Below, in pieces: positions 1 to 13,198 of a DNA stretch of 64,000 bases (its first letter is position 1; every line of letters begins with the position of its first letter). The DNA comes from Pantoea phytobeneficialis (GTDB taxonomy: Bacteria; Pseudomonadota; Gammaproteobacteria; Enterobacterales; Enterobacteriaceae), in contig NZ_CP024636.1 in the NCBI RefSeq assembly GCF_009728735.1, positions 3,968,483 through 4,032,482 of the forward strand. Direction: 5' to 3'. Made by a program: the position numbers and the translations under genes. Below the pieces are notes generated by a model. That model worked only from the letters and a program-made list of their open reading frames with translations, was not told where the DNA came from and ran no database searches.

Positions 1-329
<329 letters not shown>

Positions 330-374
330 TCATCAGTGATGAAGGCATCAGTTCACAATTTTTAAACCGTAGCC

Positions 375-2513
<2,139 letters not shown>

Positions 2514-2582
2514 TCAAAGTTAGTCGACCCCAGCGGGTTGGCCGTTTGAGCGCCCGCTGGTTTAACAACAACTACGTGGCTG

Positions 2583-3545
<963 letters not shown>

Positions 3546-3578
3546 TTAGCTTTTGCTTCGTAAACACGTAATAAATCG

Positions 3579-3596
3579 CCTCGTATTACTACGAGG
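3579..3596. other. rpsL leader hairpin
   Basis: Seven-base inverted repeat (CCTCGTA / TACGAGG) with a four-base loop, just downstream of the str promoter and inside the untranslated leader. Similar dyad sequence occurs in the E. coli rpsL leader; its function is not shown by the sequence. Confidence 0.5.
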
Positions 3597-3603
3597 AGGC
3601 AGA

Positions 3604-3632
3604 ATTTTAGGGCTGTGTCAAAAGGGTGTCAA
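3604..3632 (-). promoter_or_regulatory. str operon promoter
   Basis: On the minus strand TTGACA (complement of 3627-3632) and TAAAAT (complement of 3604-3609) are separated by exactly 17 bases. This is a near-consensus sigma-70 promoter upstream of rpsL and matches the known E. coli str promoter. tusB ends just upstream. Confidence 0.9.
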
Positions 3633-3654
3633 GAAATAACCAGGTTTTAGCGTA

Positions 3655-3942
3655 CTACCAGGCTATTTGCTGCTGGTGCTTCGCCGTTAAAGCAACGAAT
3701 TCAGTATAGTCCACGCAGGTTACGCTGGTCGAAATTTGTTCAACCAGGCCACGCGCCACCACATCTTCCTGCAACACCCAAAGTTTTGCCGGGGTGTTTT
3801 GTAACTTTTCCAGCATGGCACTACCCAATAACGCGGCCGTCACGCCGTCCTGGAGCAGCAACAGATCATCCTGCGGCTCCAGCAGCAACAATAAGGTATC
3901 GATATCGCATTGCCAGGGTGAATGCATAAGGGTGTAGAGCAT
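3655..3942 (-). CDS. tusB: tRNA 2-thiouridine relay protein TusB
   Basis: 95-residue member of the DsrH family. TusB is a structural subunit of the TusBCD hexamer, which passes persulfide sulfur from TusA to TusE on the way to MnmA for 2-thiolation of the wobble uridine of tRNA-Lys, -Glu and -Gln. It is the last gene of yheO-tusDCB, nine bases after tusC. The compact fold and the terminal IAW match the family. Confidence 0.95.
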   Translation of the reverse strand: MLYTLMHSPWQCDIDTLLLLLEPQDDLLLLQDGVTAALLGSAMLEKLQNTPAKLWVLQEDVVARGLVEQISTSVTCVDYTEFVALTAKHQQQIAW

Positions 3943-3951
3943 GGTGAAGTC

Positions 3952-4311
3952 TCAGAAGCGAATGATGCGATGATAAGTCGCCAGTTTCTGGCGTAGCGCA
4001 GCCGCGTCCAGCACCTCAGCGGGTATCACACGCGGTGACGCAGCGTTGAATCCGCGTGTGTGCAGTGATTCCTCACAGACAAAACACTGGTCGATATCAT
4101 AAAGCGCCAGCACGCCAAAGGTGGCGATATAGTTACGTGCCAGAATCGGCTCAGGCTGTTGATCGCAATTAAGTTGCAGTACCCCATCGCCAATAAAAAA
4201 CAGCGCAATATCCTCGCTGAGTGCAGCGGTAGCCAGCACCGCATCCAGCCCTTCCCTGCCTGCGCTGCTGCCATGGGGAGGTTGAGTAAAAAGAAAAGCC
4301 ACACGGTTCAT
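3952..4311 (-). CDS. tusC: tRNA 2-thiouridine relay protein TusC
   Basis: 119-residue DsrF-family subunit of TusBCD. It starts [14 protein letters not shown] and has the typical small alpha/beta DsrE-like fold. Its start overlaps the tusD stop by one base (TGATG type), so translation is probably coupled. The role in sulfur relay comes from the family and the intact tusDCB context. Confidence 0.95.
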   Translation of the reverse strand: MNRVAFLFTQPPHGSSAGREGLDAVLATAALSEDIALFFIGDGVLQLNCDQQPEPILARNYIATFGVLALYDIDQCFVCEESLHTRGFNAASPRVIPAEVLDAAALRQKLATYHRIIRF

Positions 4312-4697
4312 CAGAATTGCACCAAACGGTCACAGGTCAGTGAGGCTTCCGCCAATGCGCCAAGCCCGCTTAATACGAATCCGGGTTGCAGATTACTGCC
4401 TGCCAACTGCAAGCGCGCAGCTTCCTGAGCGTCAGTGACACCACGCCGCAACGCCGCAGCCACGCAAATATTCAACGCTACACCGTGCGATTGCTGAAGC
4501 TGCTGCCACTCGCGCACCATATCGACTTCATCACTGGCGGGTGCCGTCAGTTGATTGGCATTCAGCACACCTTCACGATAAAAAAACACGCTCTCAAGCT
4601 GATGCCCGGCCTGTAACAATGCACGGGCGAATAGCAACGCGCTGCTGGCGTGTTGGGTACCGTAAGCCGGGCCGGTGACCAGCAGGGTGTAGCGCAT
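4311..4697 (-). CDS. tusD: Sulfurtransferase TusD
   Basis: 128-residue DsrE-family protein and the catalytic subunit of TusBCD. The active cysteine expected at position 78 is present (NICVAA), the residue that accepts persulfide sulfur from TusA. Its ATG overlaps the yheO stop by one base, and tusC and tusB follow directly, so the four genes form one translational unit. Confidence 0.96.
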   Translation of the reverse strand: MRYTLLVTGPAYGTQHASSALLFARALLQAGHQLESVFFYREGVLNANQLTAPASDEVDMVREWQQLQQSHGVALNICVAAALRRGVTDAQEAARLQLAGSNLQPGFVLSGLGALAEASLTCDRLVQF

Positions 4698-5419
4698 TAA
4701 CGATCCTGTCCCTGAAAATCGCCGCTTTTAAACTGACGAATATAGAGATACACCGTGTGTTTGGAGATATTGAGGCGATCGGCAACCTGATTAATCGCGT
4801 CTTTAATATCGAAAATGCCCTTCTCGTACATGTTAAGTACAATCTGCCGATTCTTGGCATTGTTGGATACATTGCGATCGGCGCTCACTTCCTCAATGGT
4901 GAACTCCAACGTTTGCATCACCAGGTCTTCTACCGAGCTGGCAAAGTTTACGTTAGAGTCGACCTGCTGCATCTCTGGCGGCATAAAGGTCGACATAATC
5001 TGCGAGAAAGGCACATCAAGGTTCATGTTGATACACAGCAGGCCAATGACCCGCTGCTGGCGATTACGAATAGCAATCGTCACCGACTTCATCAGTACGC
5101 CACTTTTGGCACGGGTGAAGTAGGCTTTTGAGACATTACTATCCGCACCGTGCATGTCATGCAACATGCGCAGCGCCAGGTCGGTAATCGGTGATCCGAC
5201 TTTACGTCCGGTGTGTTCGCCATTGGCGATACGCACAGCGGAGCATTTTAAATCTTCCAGTGAATGCAGCACGATTTCACAGTGCGAGCCAATCAGCATC
5301 GCCAGGCCATCGACGACAGCCTCATAGGATTTCAGGATATCGTAGTCTGCTTGCTCAAACGGACGTTGCTCCAGTAAATCGAAGTCAGTCAGTTCACCGG
5401 GATTGAATGGATTAGACAT
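4697..5419 (-). CDS. yheO: YheO-family PAS/HTH transcriptional regulator
   Basis: 240-residue YheO-like protein: an N-terminal YheO-PAS sensing domain (about residues 20-135) and a C-terminal DNA-binding domain with a helix-turn-helix around [19 protein letters not shown]. The ATG at 5419 gives the same length and N-terminal alignment as E. coli YheO; longer in-frame starts exist up to 5476 but lack a ribosome site. It heads yheO-tusDCB. The ligand and target genes are unknown. Confidence 0.9.
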   Translation of the reverse strand: MSNPFNPGELTDFDLLEQRPFEQADYDILKSYEAVVDGLAMLIGSHCEIVLHSLEDLKCSAVRIANGEHTGRKVGSPITDLALRMLHDMHGADSNVSKAYFTRAKSGVLMKSVTIAIRNRQQRVIGLLCINMNLDVPFSQIMSTFMPPEMQQVDSNVNFASSVEDLVMQTLEFTIEEVSADRNVSNNAKNRQIVLNMYEKGIFDIKDAINQVADRLNISKHTVYLYIRQFKSGDFQGQDR

Positions 5420-5557
5420 CGAAGACATCACCCTAAATGGCTGGAGCCTGTCACGGCAGCTCTGGGGCAGACTCATTTTGATAGTAGTAGTTGTGCAGGC
5501 GTTAGTCTGGCAAATGTCGCCGGGTTATGCCAGAGCTTTGTCATCCATCAGAAATGA

Positions 5558-5580
5558 AACCGCCGCACTGAGGCGGCGGT
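5558..5580 (-). terminator. fkpA terminator
   Basis: GC-rich inverted repeat (ACCGCCGC arm pairing with the GGCGGCGGT arm) a few bases after the fkpA stop. On the minus strand it is followed by TTTC. Probable intrinsic terminator separating fkpA from yheO. Confidence 0.7.
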
Positions 5581-5587
5581 AGGCAGA

Positions 5588-6418
5588 TTACTGCGCTTTC
5601 TTATCAGCAGCGGCCGGAGCCTGTGCTTTTTCATCGGCTTTCGGCGCCGGTTTGATGTCGAGCAGCTCAACATCGAACACCAGCGTAGAGTTCGCCGGAA
5701 TACCCGGCACGCCGTTTTTACCGTAGGCCAACTGCGGTGGGATGACCAGCTTGATCTTGCCACCTTTCTTCACATGCTTCAGACCTTCGGTCCAGCCTGG
5801 AATCACACCATCCAGACGGAATGACAGCGGCTCGCCACGGGTGTAGGAGTTGTCGAACTCGGTACCGTCAATCAGGGTGCCTTTATAGTTCACCACCACG
5901 GTATCGCTGTCTTTCGGTGCGTCGCCAGTACCTTCTTTCTCAACCTGGTACAGCAGGCCAGACTCAGTTTTCTTCACGCCTTTCTCTTTGGCGAATTTGT
6001 CAGCGAAAGCGGTGCCTTTATCAGCATTCTCTTTCGCGTCTTTTTCCATCTTCGCCTGAGCAGCGCCTTTCACGCGGCCTTCAAACGCCTGCAGAGTTTG
6101 CTCGATCTCTTCATCAGAGAGTTTGCTCTTGCCGCCGAACGCGTCCTGAACACCAGCAATCAGCTGTTGCTTGTCCAGTTTGATGCCCAGTTTCTCTTGT
6201 TCCTTAAGAGAGTTGTCCATGTAGCGACCCAGAGAAGCACCCAGCGCATAGGCTGATTGCTGATCTTCATTTTTGAAGGCAGCATTTTTCGGTGCCTGCG
6301 GCGCAGCCTGAGCAGCATCAGCCGGGGCGGTGGTCGCTTCAGCGGCCATTGCCAGCGGGGCATTCAGTGCGATGGCCATTGTGGTAGCTAACAATGTGAC
6401 TTTAAACAGTGATTTCAT
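5588..6418 (-). CDS. fkpA: Periplasmic FKBP-type peptidyl-prolyl isomerase/chaperone FkpA
   Basis: 276-residue periplasmic PPIase and chaperone for envelope proteins. It has a signal peptide (MKSLFKVTLLATTMA... ending in an AMA-A type cleavage site), an N-terminal dimerisation/chaperone domain (about 50-145) and a C-terminal FKBP domain (about 155-260, VNYKGTLIDGTEFDNSY). A Lys/Ala-rich tail follows. The start at 6418 has a GGAGAAAGG ribosome site and aligns with E. coli FkpA; the upstream in-frame extension does not. A sigma-E-type promoter lies upstream. Confidence 0.97.
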   Translation of the reverse strand: MKSLFKVTLLATTMAIALNAPLAMAAEATTAPADAAQAAPQAPKNAAFKNEDQQSAYALGASLGRYMDNSLKEQEKLGIKLDKQQLIAGVQDAFGGKSKLSDEEIEQTLQAFEGRVKGAAQAKMEKDAKENADKGTAFADKFAKEKGVKKTESGLLYQVEKEGTGDAPKDSDTVVVNYKGTLIDGTEFDNSYTRGEPLSFRLDGVIPGWTEGLKHVKKGGKIKLVIPPQLAYGKNGVPGIPANSTLVFDVELLDIKPAPKADEKAQAPAAADKKAQ

Positions 6419-6531
6419 CCTTTCTCCAAAACCGAAGCCTCTCGCCTCGGGAATCATTGCGGACTGTGGCCCACACTATAACTTTACGTGGCAGCGGCGA
6501 ACACTCCCACAACGTAATTATCCGGTCAACC

Positions 6532-6559
6532 TCTGACCTTTTTTGCATCAGGAAGTTTC
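6532..6559 (-). promoter_or_regulatory. Probable sigma-E promoter of fkpA
   Basis: On the minus strand GAAACTT (complement of 6553-6559) and GTCAGA (complement of 6532-6537) are separated by 15 bases, close to the RpoE consensus GGAACTT-N15/16-GTCTAA. fkpA is a known sigma-E regulon member in E. coli, which supports the call. The site is about 115 bases before the start codon. Confidence 0.65.
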
Positions 6560-6689
6560 ATCAGAGATGGTGGCATAATGTCCAGATTCAAGCACCCCTG
6601 TGGATTTACGCAAAAAACCAGACGATTCCGGGGTAAAACACGTAGAATCTCGCCCGCAATACGCAAGCACCGTAATATGAGGAGTGGTG

Positions 6690-6908
6690 ATGGAACAAGC
6701 AGAATGGGAGCAACGCCTTGAGGCGCTGGAAAGCAAACTGGCTTTTCAGGAACACACCATTGATCAGCTCAATCAGACGGTGGTTCAACATGAACTGGAG
6801 ATGAGCAAACTGCGCGAGCAGGTGCGTCTGTTGGTCGATAAAGTGAAGGCAGCCGCGCCATCCATGATTGCATCGCAATCTGAAGAAACCCCACCACCGC
6901 ACTACTAA
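6690..6908 (+). CDS. slyX: SlyX family protein
   Basis: 72-residue coiled-coil protein of unknown function. It has the family's heptad-rich body (about residues 5-52) and the conserved C-terminus EETPPPHY. The ATG at 6690 has a GGAG ribosome site five bases upstream and gives the E. coli length; an in-frame GTG at 6684 is less well placed. It is divergent from fkpA and convergent with slyD, with a shared terminator. Confidence 0.93.
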   Translation: MEQAEWEQRLEALESKLAFQEHTIDQLNQTVVQHELEMSKLREQVRLLVDKVKAAAPSMIASQSEETPPPHY

Positions 6909-6914
6909 AGAAAA

Positions 6915-6933
6915 GGCCACCGCGAAGGTGGCC
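6915..6933. terminator. Bidirectional terminator between slyX and slyD
   Basis: Perfect seven-base inverted repeat GGCCACC / GGTGGCC with a five-base loop, preceded on the plus strand by an A-run (serving the minus strand as T-run). It lies between the two convergent stop codons. Confidence 0.75.
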
Positions 6934-6942
6934 CTGAAATAC

Positions 6943-7500
6943 TTAGTGGTTGCAACCGCAACCGCCGTGGCCGCCGCAGCCGCCCTGGCCGTGATCATGA
7001 CCGTGGTCGTGATCATGATCGTGGTGATGACCGTGTTCACCGTGAACATGACCGTGCGCCAGTTCTTCCGGCGTCGCTTCACGAATCGCGACCACTTCAA
7101 CGTTGAAGTTCAGGTTCTGACCCGCCAGCATATGGTTACCATCAACCACAACATGCTCGTCTTCAACTTCAGTGATTTCAACCGGTACCGGACCCTGGTC
7201 GGTTTCTGCCAGGAAGCGCATGCCAACCTGCAATTCGTCCACGCCCATGAAGACATCTTTCGGTACACGCTGCACCAGATTGTCATCGTACTGACCGTAA
7301 GCGTCGTTTGCCGGGATATGCACGTCAAACTTGTCACCTACCGCGTGATTTTCCAGCGCTTTTTCCAGACCAGAAATCAGGGAACCATGACCGTGCAGAT
7401 AGTCCAACGGTGCACTCACCGGTGACTCGTCAACCAACACACCGTCTTCGGTACGAACCTGATACGCCAGGCTCACCACCAGGTCTTTTGCTACTTTCAT
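6943..7500 (-). CDS. slyD: FKBP-type peptidyl-prolyl isomerase SlyD, metal-binding
   Basis: 185-residue cytoplasmic PPIase/chaperone that also delivers nickel to hydrogenase maturation in E. coli. The FKBP and insert-in-flap domains occupy about residues 1-150; the tail after about 150 is very rich in His, Asp, Gly and Cys (repeated HDHDHDH blocks, then CGGHGGCGCNH) and is the metal-binding region. It is somewhat shorter than E. coli SlyD because of the tail. GGAG ribosome site precedes ATG. Confidence 0.97.
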   Translation of the reverse strand: MKVAKDLVVSLAYQVRTEDGVLVDESPVSAPLDYLHGHGSLISGLEKALENHAVGDKFDVHIPANDAYGQYDDNLVQRVPKDVFMGVDELQVGMRFLAETDQGPVPVEITEVEDEHVVVDGNHMLAGQNLNFNVEVVAIREATPEELAHGHVHGEHGHHHDHDHDHGHDHGQGGCGGHGGCGCNH

Positions 7501-7637
7501 GATATCTCCTAACCGTTGAGAACTGCGAATCCCGTCTCATTGGTCCATTTTTGCGAGCAAAAACACCAACCAGAAAGGTTCAAGACTGAGGATGCTGACA
7601 ACGCAATGCCGCATACTGCTCAGCGTTAATGGCGCCG

Positions 7638-7666
7638 ATTGTAGCGGAATTCAATCCCGCTGTAAG
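7638..7666 (-). promoter_or_regulatory. Candidate slyD promoter
   Basis: Minus strand CTTACA (complement of 7661-7666) and TACAAT (complement of 7638-7643) with a 17-base spacer, in the 196-base gap upstream of slyD. The -10 is good and the -35 moderate. Confidence 0.4.
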
Positions 7667-7696
7667 TTTAAGCTTAAAAAAAGCTGCGCCATCACG

Positions 7697-7891
7697 CTAC
7701 TCGGGATGAAAAATGCCGATCACCTGCTCCTGACTGCGTACCTGATCGCGCACCTGCTTATCGGCTTCGCGCATCTGATGCCCGCACTTCACGCATTCCA
7801 CCACGTCCACATTGTTTTCACGCCACATCGCCAGCGTGTCCTTCTGCTGACAGTGCGGGCACACCGCACCGGCAATAAAACGTTTACGCAT
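7697..7891 (-). CDS. yheV: YheV family putative zinc ribbon protein
   Basis: 64-residue protein with two CxxC pairs (CPHC near residue 11 and CVKC near residue 33), a rubredoxin/zinc-ribbon arrangement. Function unknown. It follows kefB by 40 bases on the same strand, as in E. coli, so it is probably in the kefGB transcript. Confidence 0.92.
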   Translation of the reverse strand: MRKRFIAGAVCPHCQQKDTLAMWRENNVDVVECVKCGHQMREADKQVRDQVRSQEQVIGIFHPE

Positions 7892-7931
7892 ACTGATTCC
7901 TGCCCGTTACACACGGATAAGGTAAGTGTAG

Positions 7932-9737
7932 TTACTCATCATCCCAGCCATCAAACTGACGCTTCTCATGCTGCATTTCGCGCTGGAAGATATCTTCCAG
8001 CTCGCGCCGCGCCTCACGCACGCGTGAAACGGTCGCGCTATCGGTTTGCTGGTTAGGCATCAACTCACGCAGCATACGCATATCCAGACGACGGAAATGA
8101 TGTTGCGCGCGCTGCGCCTGATGCGGATGCATACCCAGCGAGATCAGCGCCTTGCGTCCCAATTCCAGCGCACTGGAGAAGGTTTCACGCGAGAACAGCG
8201 TCACGCCCGCCTGCAATAGCTCGTGTGCTTCCACACGACCACGCGCCCGCGCCAAAATCTTCAGTTGTGGGAAATGCTGCTGGCAGAGATGCACAATAGT
8301 CATGGCATCTTCCGGCTCATTACAGGTGATAACGATCGATTGCGCCGTTGCCGCACCCGCCGCTCGCAGCAGCTCCAGCTCGGTTGCATCGCCATAATAA
8401 ACCTTGTAGCCATATTTACGCATCAGGCTGACGGCCGAGATATCGCGTTCCAGCACCGTGATGCGTTTGTTGTTTGCCATCAGCAAACGCCCCACCACTT
8501 GTCCGAAACGACCAAAACCGACCACGATCACCTGCGGCTGATCATCTTCAACAAAGGGCTTCTCGCTATCGTCTTCCGCCTCATTAAAGCGATGCGCCAG
8601 CAGACGATCAATCCCCTGCATCAGCAGCGGCGTGGTCATCATCGACAGCGTCACCGTCACCAGCAACAACGGCAGTTGATCGCCACTAAACAGCTTCGCC
8701 GACGCGGCCGCCGAAAACAGCACAAAGGCAAATTCCCCGCCCTGACTCAGCACCCCGGCAAACTGCTGACGCTCCGAACTGCGCAGGCCATATACCCGCG
8801 CCAGCACATACAGCACCAGCGTTTTCACCATCACCAGGATCACCACGCCCAGCAGAATTTCCAGGATGTGGGTGTAGAGCACGCCGAGGTTGAGCGCCAT
8901 GCCGACGGAAATAAAGAACAACCCCAGCAGCAGCCCCTTAAACGGTTCGATCGCCACTTCCAGTTCATGGCGATACTCACTTTCTGCCAACAAGATACCG
9001 GCGATAAAGGTCCCGAGCGCCATCGACAGGCCCAGGGCATCCATAAACAGTGCGGAGCCGAGCACCAGCAACAACGAAGCTGCCGTGAAGACTTCACGCA
9101 CACCGGAGGCAGCGATAAAGCGGAAAATAGGACGCAACAGGAAACGGCCACCAATCAGCATCCCGGCAAAGGCCAGCACCTTCATGCCAACCTTCAGCCA
9201 GTCCACATGGCCGCTGTCGCCACCCGCCAGCAGGGGCACCAGCGCCAACGCCGGGATCACCGCCAGGTCCTGGAACAACAGCACCGAGAAACCGAGCTGC
9301 CCGGCTTCACTCCGGTTCATCCCTTTATCGCGCATCAACTGCAACGCCATCGCGGTGGATGACATCGCCAGACCGATACCGCCAATCACCGCCGCCTGCC
9401 AGGAGAAATCGGTCAGCCACAGCAGAACACCGAGAATCGCCGCAGAAATCAGCACCTGGGCCGCACCCACACCAAAAATCGAACGCCGCAGCGCCCAGAG
9501 TTTTGCCGGGTTCAGCTCAAGGCCGATGATAAACATCAGGAACACCACGCCAAGTTCGGAGAAGTGCAGAATCTCATCCACATCGCTGATGAAACCCAGC
9601 CCCCAGGGGCCGATGGCAATACCCGCCAGCAGATAACCCAGCACCGCGCCAATACCCAGCCGCGCGGCGATCGGCACAATCAGCACCGCCGCCACCAGAT
9701 AGATGACACCCGCAGTCAGCAACGTTTGACCTTCCAT
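7932..9737 (-). CDS. kefB: Glutathione-regulated potassium-efflux antiporter KefB
   Basis: 601-residue inner-membrane K+/H+ antiporter. The first ~380 residues form the CPA2-type membrane domain with a dozen hydrophobic segments; a C-terminal RCK_N domain begins around the Rossmann motif [10 protein letters not shown]. In E. coli KefB is kept shut by glutathione and opened by glutathione adducts of electrophiles, giving protective cytoplasmic acidification. Its ATG overlaps the kefG stop by one base, so the transporter and its ancillary subunit are translationally coupled. Confidence 0.97.
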   Translation of the reverse strand: MEGQTLLTAGVIYLVAAVLIVPIAARLGIGAVLGYLLAGIAIGPWGLGFISDVDEILHFSELGVVFLMFIIGLELNPAKLWALRRSIFGVGAAQVLISAAILGVLLWLTDFSWQAAVIGGIGLAMSSTAMALQLMRDKGMNRSEAGQLGFSVLLFQDLAVIPALALVPLLAGGDSGHVDWLKVGMKVLAFAGMLIGGRFLLRPIFRFIAASGVREVFTAASLLLVLGSALFMDALGLSMALGTFIAGILLAESEYRHELEVAIEPFKGLLLGLFFISVGMALNLGVLYTHILEILLGVVILVMVKTLVLYVLARVYGLRSSERQQFAGVLSQGGEFAFVLFSAAASAKLFSGDQLPLLLVTVTLSMMTTPLLMQGIDRLLAHRFNEAEDDSEKPFVEDDQPQVIVVGFGRFGQVVGRLLMANNKRITVLERDISAVSLMRKYGYKVYYGDATELELLRAAGAATAQSIVITCNEPEDAMTIVHLCQQHFPQLKILARARGRVEAHELLQAGVTLFSRETFSSALELGRKALISLGMHPHQAQRAQHHFRRLDMRMLRELMPNQQTDSATVSRVREARRELEDIFQREMQHEKRQFDGWDDE

Positions 9738-10288
9738 CAGACACCTCCCTGCGGCAACGGCGCAGAAAGCCAGTCGCTGTAAGCCTGCGCAAAATTACGC
9801 AGCACTGCCGGTGTCTGACGCCGCGCCCAGTAGATCACCATCGGTGTCATCCAGTGCATACGGCACATCTGTGCCGTCAGCTCAAACGGCCGCATGATGT
9901 CACTCATCGGGTAGCGGTTCAGTCCCTGTTGCGAATAGGCGGTTTCCGGCTCACCGGTGGTGACCACGCTACGCCAGTATTTCCCCTCCAGCGCATTGCC
10001 GTCCACGCCGCTGGCAAAGCCACGCGACAACACGCGATCCAGCCACTCCTTCAGCAGCGCCGGGCAGCTGTAGGTATAAAGCGGATGCTGGAAAACCACG
10101 ATTTGATGTTCACGCAGCAGTTGCTGCTCATAGTGAATATCGATAAAAAAATCCGGATAGTGGGCGTATAAATCGTGCACCGTGACGTGGTCCAGTTCCA
10201 TAGCCGACTGCAGCAAAACCCGATTAGCAATCGAATCCTGTGATTCCGGATGGGCGTAAAGCAGCAGGATTTTGGGTGGCTGCGACAT
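9737..10288 (-). CDS. kefG: KefB ancillary NAD(P)H oxidoreductase KefG
   Basis: 183-residue flavodoxin-like (NQO1/MdaB family) protein required for full KefB activity. Conserved segments include [11 protein letters not shown] at the N-terminus and [21 protein letters not shown] in the FMN-site region. The ATG at 10288 has a strong GGAGGGGAACG ribosome site and aligns with E. coli KefG; the in-frame extension upstream does not. Confidence 0.95.
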   Translation of the reverse strand: MSQPPKILLLYAHPESQDSIANRVLLQSAMELDHVTVHDLYAHYPDFFIDIHYEQQLLREHQIVVFQHPLYTYSCPALLKEWLDRVLSRGFASGVDGNALEGKYWRSVVTTGEPETAYSQQGLNRYPMSDIMRPFELTAQMCRMHWMTPMVIYWARRQTPAVLRNFAQAYSDWLSAPLPQGGV

Positions 10289-10404
10289 CGTTCCCCTCCA
10301 AAGCGTCGTCATAGCGCAGGAATTCCGCTACCATGCTCGACGCAACTAACAGTTCATCTAATTATGTTGCCAGTAAATTAACATATTCTGACGATACGGC
10401 GCTT

Positions 10405-12312
10405 ATGATTGTCTTCTCCTCGTTACAAATTCGTCGCGGCACCAATGTGCTGCTGGATAACGCAACTGCGACCATTAACCCTGGCCAGAAAGTGGGCCTG
10501 GTGGGTAAAAACGGCTGCGGCAAATCCACGCTGTTGTCGCTGCTCAAAGGTGAAATGAGCAGCGATGCCGGTAGCGCCACCTTCCCGGGCAACTGGGCGC
10601 TGGCGTGGGTCAATCAGGAAACCCCGGCGCTGAGCAAAGCCGCGCTGGAATATGTTATCGATGGCGACCGCGAATATCGTCAGCTGGAGTCCGAATTAGC
10701 CGATGCCAACGCACGCAATGACGGCAATGCCATCGCGCTGCTGCATGGCAAGCTGGATGCCGTACAGGCATGGAGTATCCATGCCCGCGCATCAAGCCTG
10801 TTGCACGGTCTGGGTTTCAACCAGGAACAGCTTCAACGCCCGGTGAGTGACTTCTCCGGTGGTTGGCGTATGCGCCTCAACCTTGCGCAAGCGCTGGTGT
10901 GCCGTTCCGATTTGCTGCTGCTTGATGAACCGACCAACCACCTCGATCTCGATGCGGTGATCTGGCTGGAACGCTGGCTGAAAAGCTACGAAGGCACCCT
11001 GATCCTGATCTCGCACGACCGCGACTTCCTCGATCCGGTGGTGGATAAGATCATCCACATCGAACAGCAAACGATGTTTGAGTACACCGGTAACTACAGC
11101 TCGTTTGAACGTCAGCGCGTCGCCAAACTGGCACAGCAGCAAGCGTTGTATCAAAGCCAGCAGGAAAAAGTGGCGCACCTGCAAAGTTATATCGATCGTT
11201 TCCGCGCGCAGGCCACTAAAGCCAAACAGGCGCAGAGTCGTATCAAAATGCTGGAGCGCATGGAACTGATTGCCCCGGCACACGTTGATAACCCGTTCAG
11301 CTTTAGCTTCCGTCCACCGGAAAGCCTGCCGAATCCATTGTTAAAAATGGAAAAAGTGACTGCGGGCTACGGCGATCGCATCATTCTTGACGCCATCAAA
11401 CTTAACCTGGTGCCGGGTTCGCGTATTGGCCTGCTGGGGCGGAATGGCGCGGGTAAATCGACGCTGATCAAACTGCTGGCCGGTGAGCTATCCCCCATCG
11501 ATGGCGAAATTGGTCTGGCGAAAGGCATCAAACTGGGTTACTTCGCGCAGCACCAGTTGGAATTTTTACGTGCCGATGAGTCACCATTGCAGCATCTGGC
11601 ACGTATCGCGCCGAAAACGCTGGAGCAGCAACTACGTGATTATCTGGGTGGTTTTGGCTTCCAGGGTGATAAAGTCAGTGAAGTGACCGAACGCTTCTCC
11701 GGTGGTGAGAAAGCCCGTCTGGTACTGGCGTTGATCGTCTGGCAGCGTCCCAACCTGTTGTTGCTCGACGAACCGACCAACCACCTCGATCTCGATATGC
11801 GTCAGGCTCTGACCGAAGCGCTGATTGATTTTGAAGGCGCCCTGGTGGTGGTGTCGCATGACCGCCATCTGCTGCGCGCCACCACTGACGACCTCTATCT
11901 GGTACACGATCGTAAAGTGGATATCTTCGAAGGTGACCTGGAAGATTACCAGCAGTGGCTGAGCGACCTGCAAAAACAGCAGGCGCAACAGGATGCCGCT
12001 CCCAGGCAGGATAGCGGCAACAGCGCCCAGGCTCGTAAAGATCAGAAGCGCCGTGACGCCGAACTGCGCGCCCAGACTCAGCCGCTGCGTAAAGAGATTG
12101 AGAAACTCGAAAAGCAGATGGCCAAGTGGCAGAGCCAGTTGAGTGAAGCTGAGCTGCTGCTGTCAGACAGCGCAATTTATGATCAGAGCCGCAAAGCGGA
12201 TCTGACCGCTGCGCTTCAGCGCCAGGCAGAGAGTAAATCGGCGTTGGAAGAGGTGGAAATGGCGTGGCTGGATGCGCAAGAGCAGCTGGAGCAAATGCTG
12301 GCCGCACCATAA
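10405..12312 (+). CDS. yheS: ABC-F family ATPase YheS
   Basis: 635-residue soluble ABC-F protein with two ATPase domains and no membrane segments. Walker A motifs are GKNGCGKST and GRNGAGKST, the signatures SGGWRMR and SGGEKAR, and both Walker B regions read LLLLDEPTNHLD. An interdomain linker and a charged C-terminal coiled coil (about 525-635) complete the family plan. ABC-F proteins act on the ribosome; the exact role of YheS is less certain. The ATG at 10405 aligns with the E. coli start although its ribosome site is weak; in-frame starts reach up to 10333. Confidence 0.95.
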   Translation: MIVFSSLQIRRGTNVLLDNATATINPGQKVGLVGKNGCGKSTLLSLLKGEMSSDAGSATFPGNWALAWVNQETPALSKAALEYVIDGDREYRQLESELADANARNDGNAIALLHGKLDAVQAWSIHARASSLLHGLGFNQEQLQRPVSDFSGGWRMRLNLAQALVCRSDLLLLDEPTNHLDLDAVIWLERWLKSYEGTLILISHDRDFLDPVVDKIIHIEQQTMFEYTGNYSSFERQRVAKLAQQQALYQSQQEKVAHLQSYIDRFRAQATKAKQAQSRIKMLERMELIAPAHVDNPFSFSFRPPESLPNPLLKMEKVTAGYGDRIILDAIKLNLVPGSRIGLLGRNGAGKSTLIKLLAGELSPIDGEIGLAKGIKLGYFAQHQLEFLRADESPLQHLARIAPKTLEQQLRDYLGGFGFQGDKVSEVTERFSGGEKARLVLALIVWQRPNLLLLDEPTNHLDLDMRQALTEALIDFEGALVVVSHDRHLLRATTDDLYLVHDRKVDIFEGDLEDYQQWLSDLQKQQAQQDAAPRQDSGNSAQARKDQKRRDAELRAQTQPLRKEIEKLEKQMAKWQSQLSEAELLLSDSAIYDQSRKADLTAALQRQAESKSALEEVEMAWLDAQEQLEQMLAAP

Positions 12313-12321
12313 CAGCCCATT

Positions 12322-12353
12322 CCGTATCGGCGCGATTTATCGCGCCGATACGG
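12322..12353. repeat. Palindromic repeat, copy 1
   Basis: Perfect 32-base palindrome: arms CCGTATCGGCGCGAT and its complement around a TT centre. It lies between the convergent stops of yheS and tauD. Five further copies with the same GGCGCGAT core occur in the window. It may act as a bidirectional terminator or mRNA 3'-end stabiliser, as REP elements do. Confidence 0.9.
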
Positions 12354-12358
12354 ACGTG

Positions 12359-13198
12359 TTACACCGGAACATCGCCTAAAACCGTCGCGCGCTGCATCAC
12401 CCGCCGCGCCGGATAATAATCCGCATTAGCGTAATGCTGCGTCACACGGTTATCCCAAATCGCCACATCATTCTCCTGCCAACGCCAGCGCACCTGAAAC
12501 TCCGGCTTCGTAATATGGGCGAACAGGAAGCCCAGCAGGGCATCGCTCTCCTTCTCACTCAACCCAATCAGCCGCGTGGTAAATCCTTCATTGACGAATA
12601 ACGCCTTACGCCCGCTAACCGGGTGAGTACGGATCACCGGATGCGTCACCGGCGGATGTTTCGCCACCGCCTGCTGCCAGCGCTGATGTTCCTCGGCGGT
12701 TTTGCGATATTTGAACTCCTGAAAAGACTTTTTAAAATCGTGCTCGGCCCGCAACCCGGCCAACAACGTCTTAAAGGGTTCCGATAACGCCTCATACGCC
12801 GCAATGCCGCTGGCCCACAACGTATCACCGCCGCTTTCCGGCAACAGCTTAGAAGCCAGAATGGCAATCGCCGGGGGTGTTTCGATAAAGGTGACATCAG
12901 TGTGCCAGTTGTCGTTATCCGGTGGATTATCCTGATGGGTATCCAGCACGATGATTTCCTCCACGCCCGGCGCATGGGGATAGACGGGATGAATATGTAA
13001 ATCACCGAAGCGTATCGCCAGCGCACGGTGCTGCTCCGGGGTAATCACCTGATTACGCAGGAACAACACCTGATGCCGCAACAGGCCATGATAAAGCTGT
13101 TCAAATTGCGCATCGCTCAGCGGGCGACTGAGATCCACATCGCTCACTTGCGCACCGATATTCGGCCCCAGTGCGCTTAAAGTCACACGTTCGTTCAT
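12359..13198 (-). CDS. tauD: Taurine dioxygenase
   Basis: 279-residue Fe(II)/2-oxoglutarate-dependent dioxygenase that oxidises taurine to sulfite and aminoacetaldehyde, freeing sulfur under sulfate starvation. The iron ligands H99 and D101 (WHTDVTF) and the distal histidine in VTQHYAN are present, as is an arginine for 2-oxoglutarate downstream. The ATG at 13198 overlaps the tauC stop (ATGA). It is the last gene of tauABCD and stops six bases after palindromic repeat copy 1. Confidence 0.97.
   Translation of the reverse strand: MNERVTLSALGPNIGAQVSDVDLSRPLSDAQFEQLYHGLLRHQVLFLRNQVITPEQHRALAIRFGDLHIHPVYPHAPGVEEIIVLDTHQDNPPDNDNWHTDVTFIETPPAIAILASKLLPESGGDTLWASGIAAYEALSEPFKTLLAGLRAEHDFKKSFQEFKYRKTAEEHQRWQQAVAKHPPVTHPVIRTHPVSGRKALFVNEGFTTRLIGLSEKESDALLGFLFAHITKPEFQVRWRWQENDVAIWDNRVTQHYANADYYPARRVMQRATVLGDVPV

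Noticed and set aside
3579..3596. Terminator between tusB and rpsL
   Set aside because: The hairpin is downstream of the str promoter, inside the rpsL leader, and lacks a T-run; it is a leader structure, not the tus terminator.
8223..9362. Long plus-strand open frame (379 codons) antisense to kefB
   Set aside because: The product is a low-complexity His/Gln/Arg-rich string typical of the complement of a membrane protein gene; kefB is clearly the real gene.
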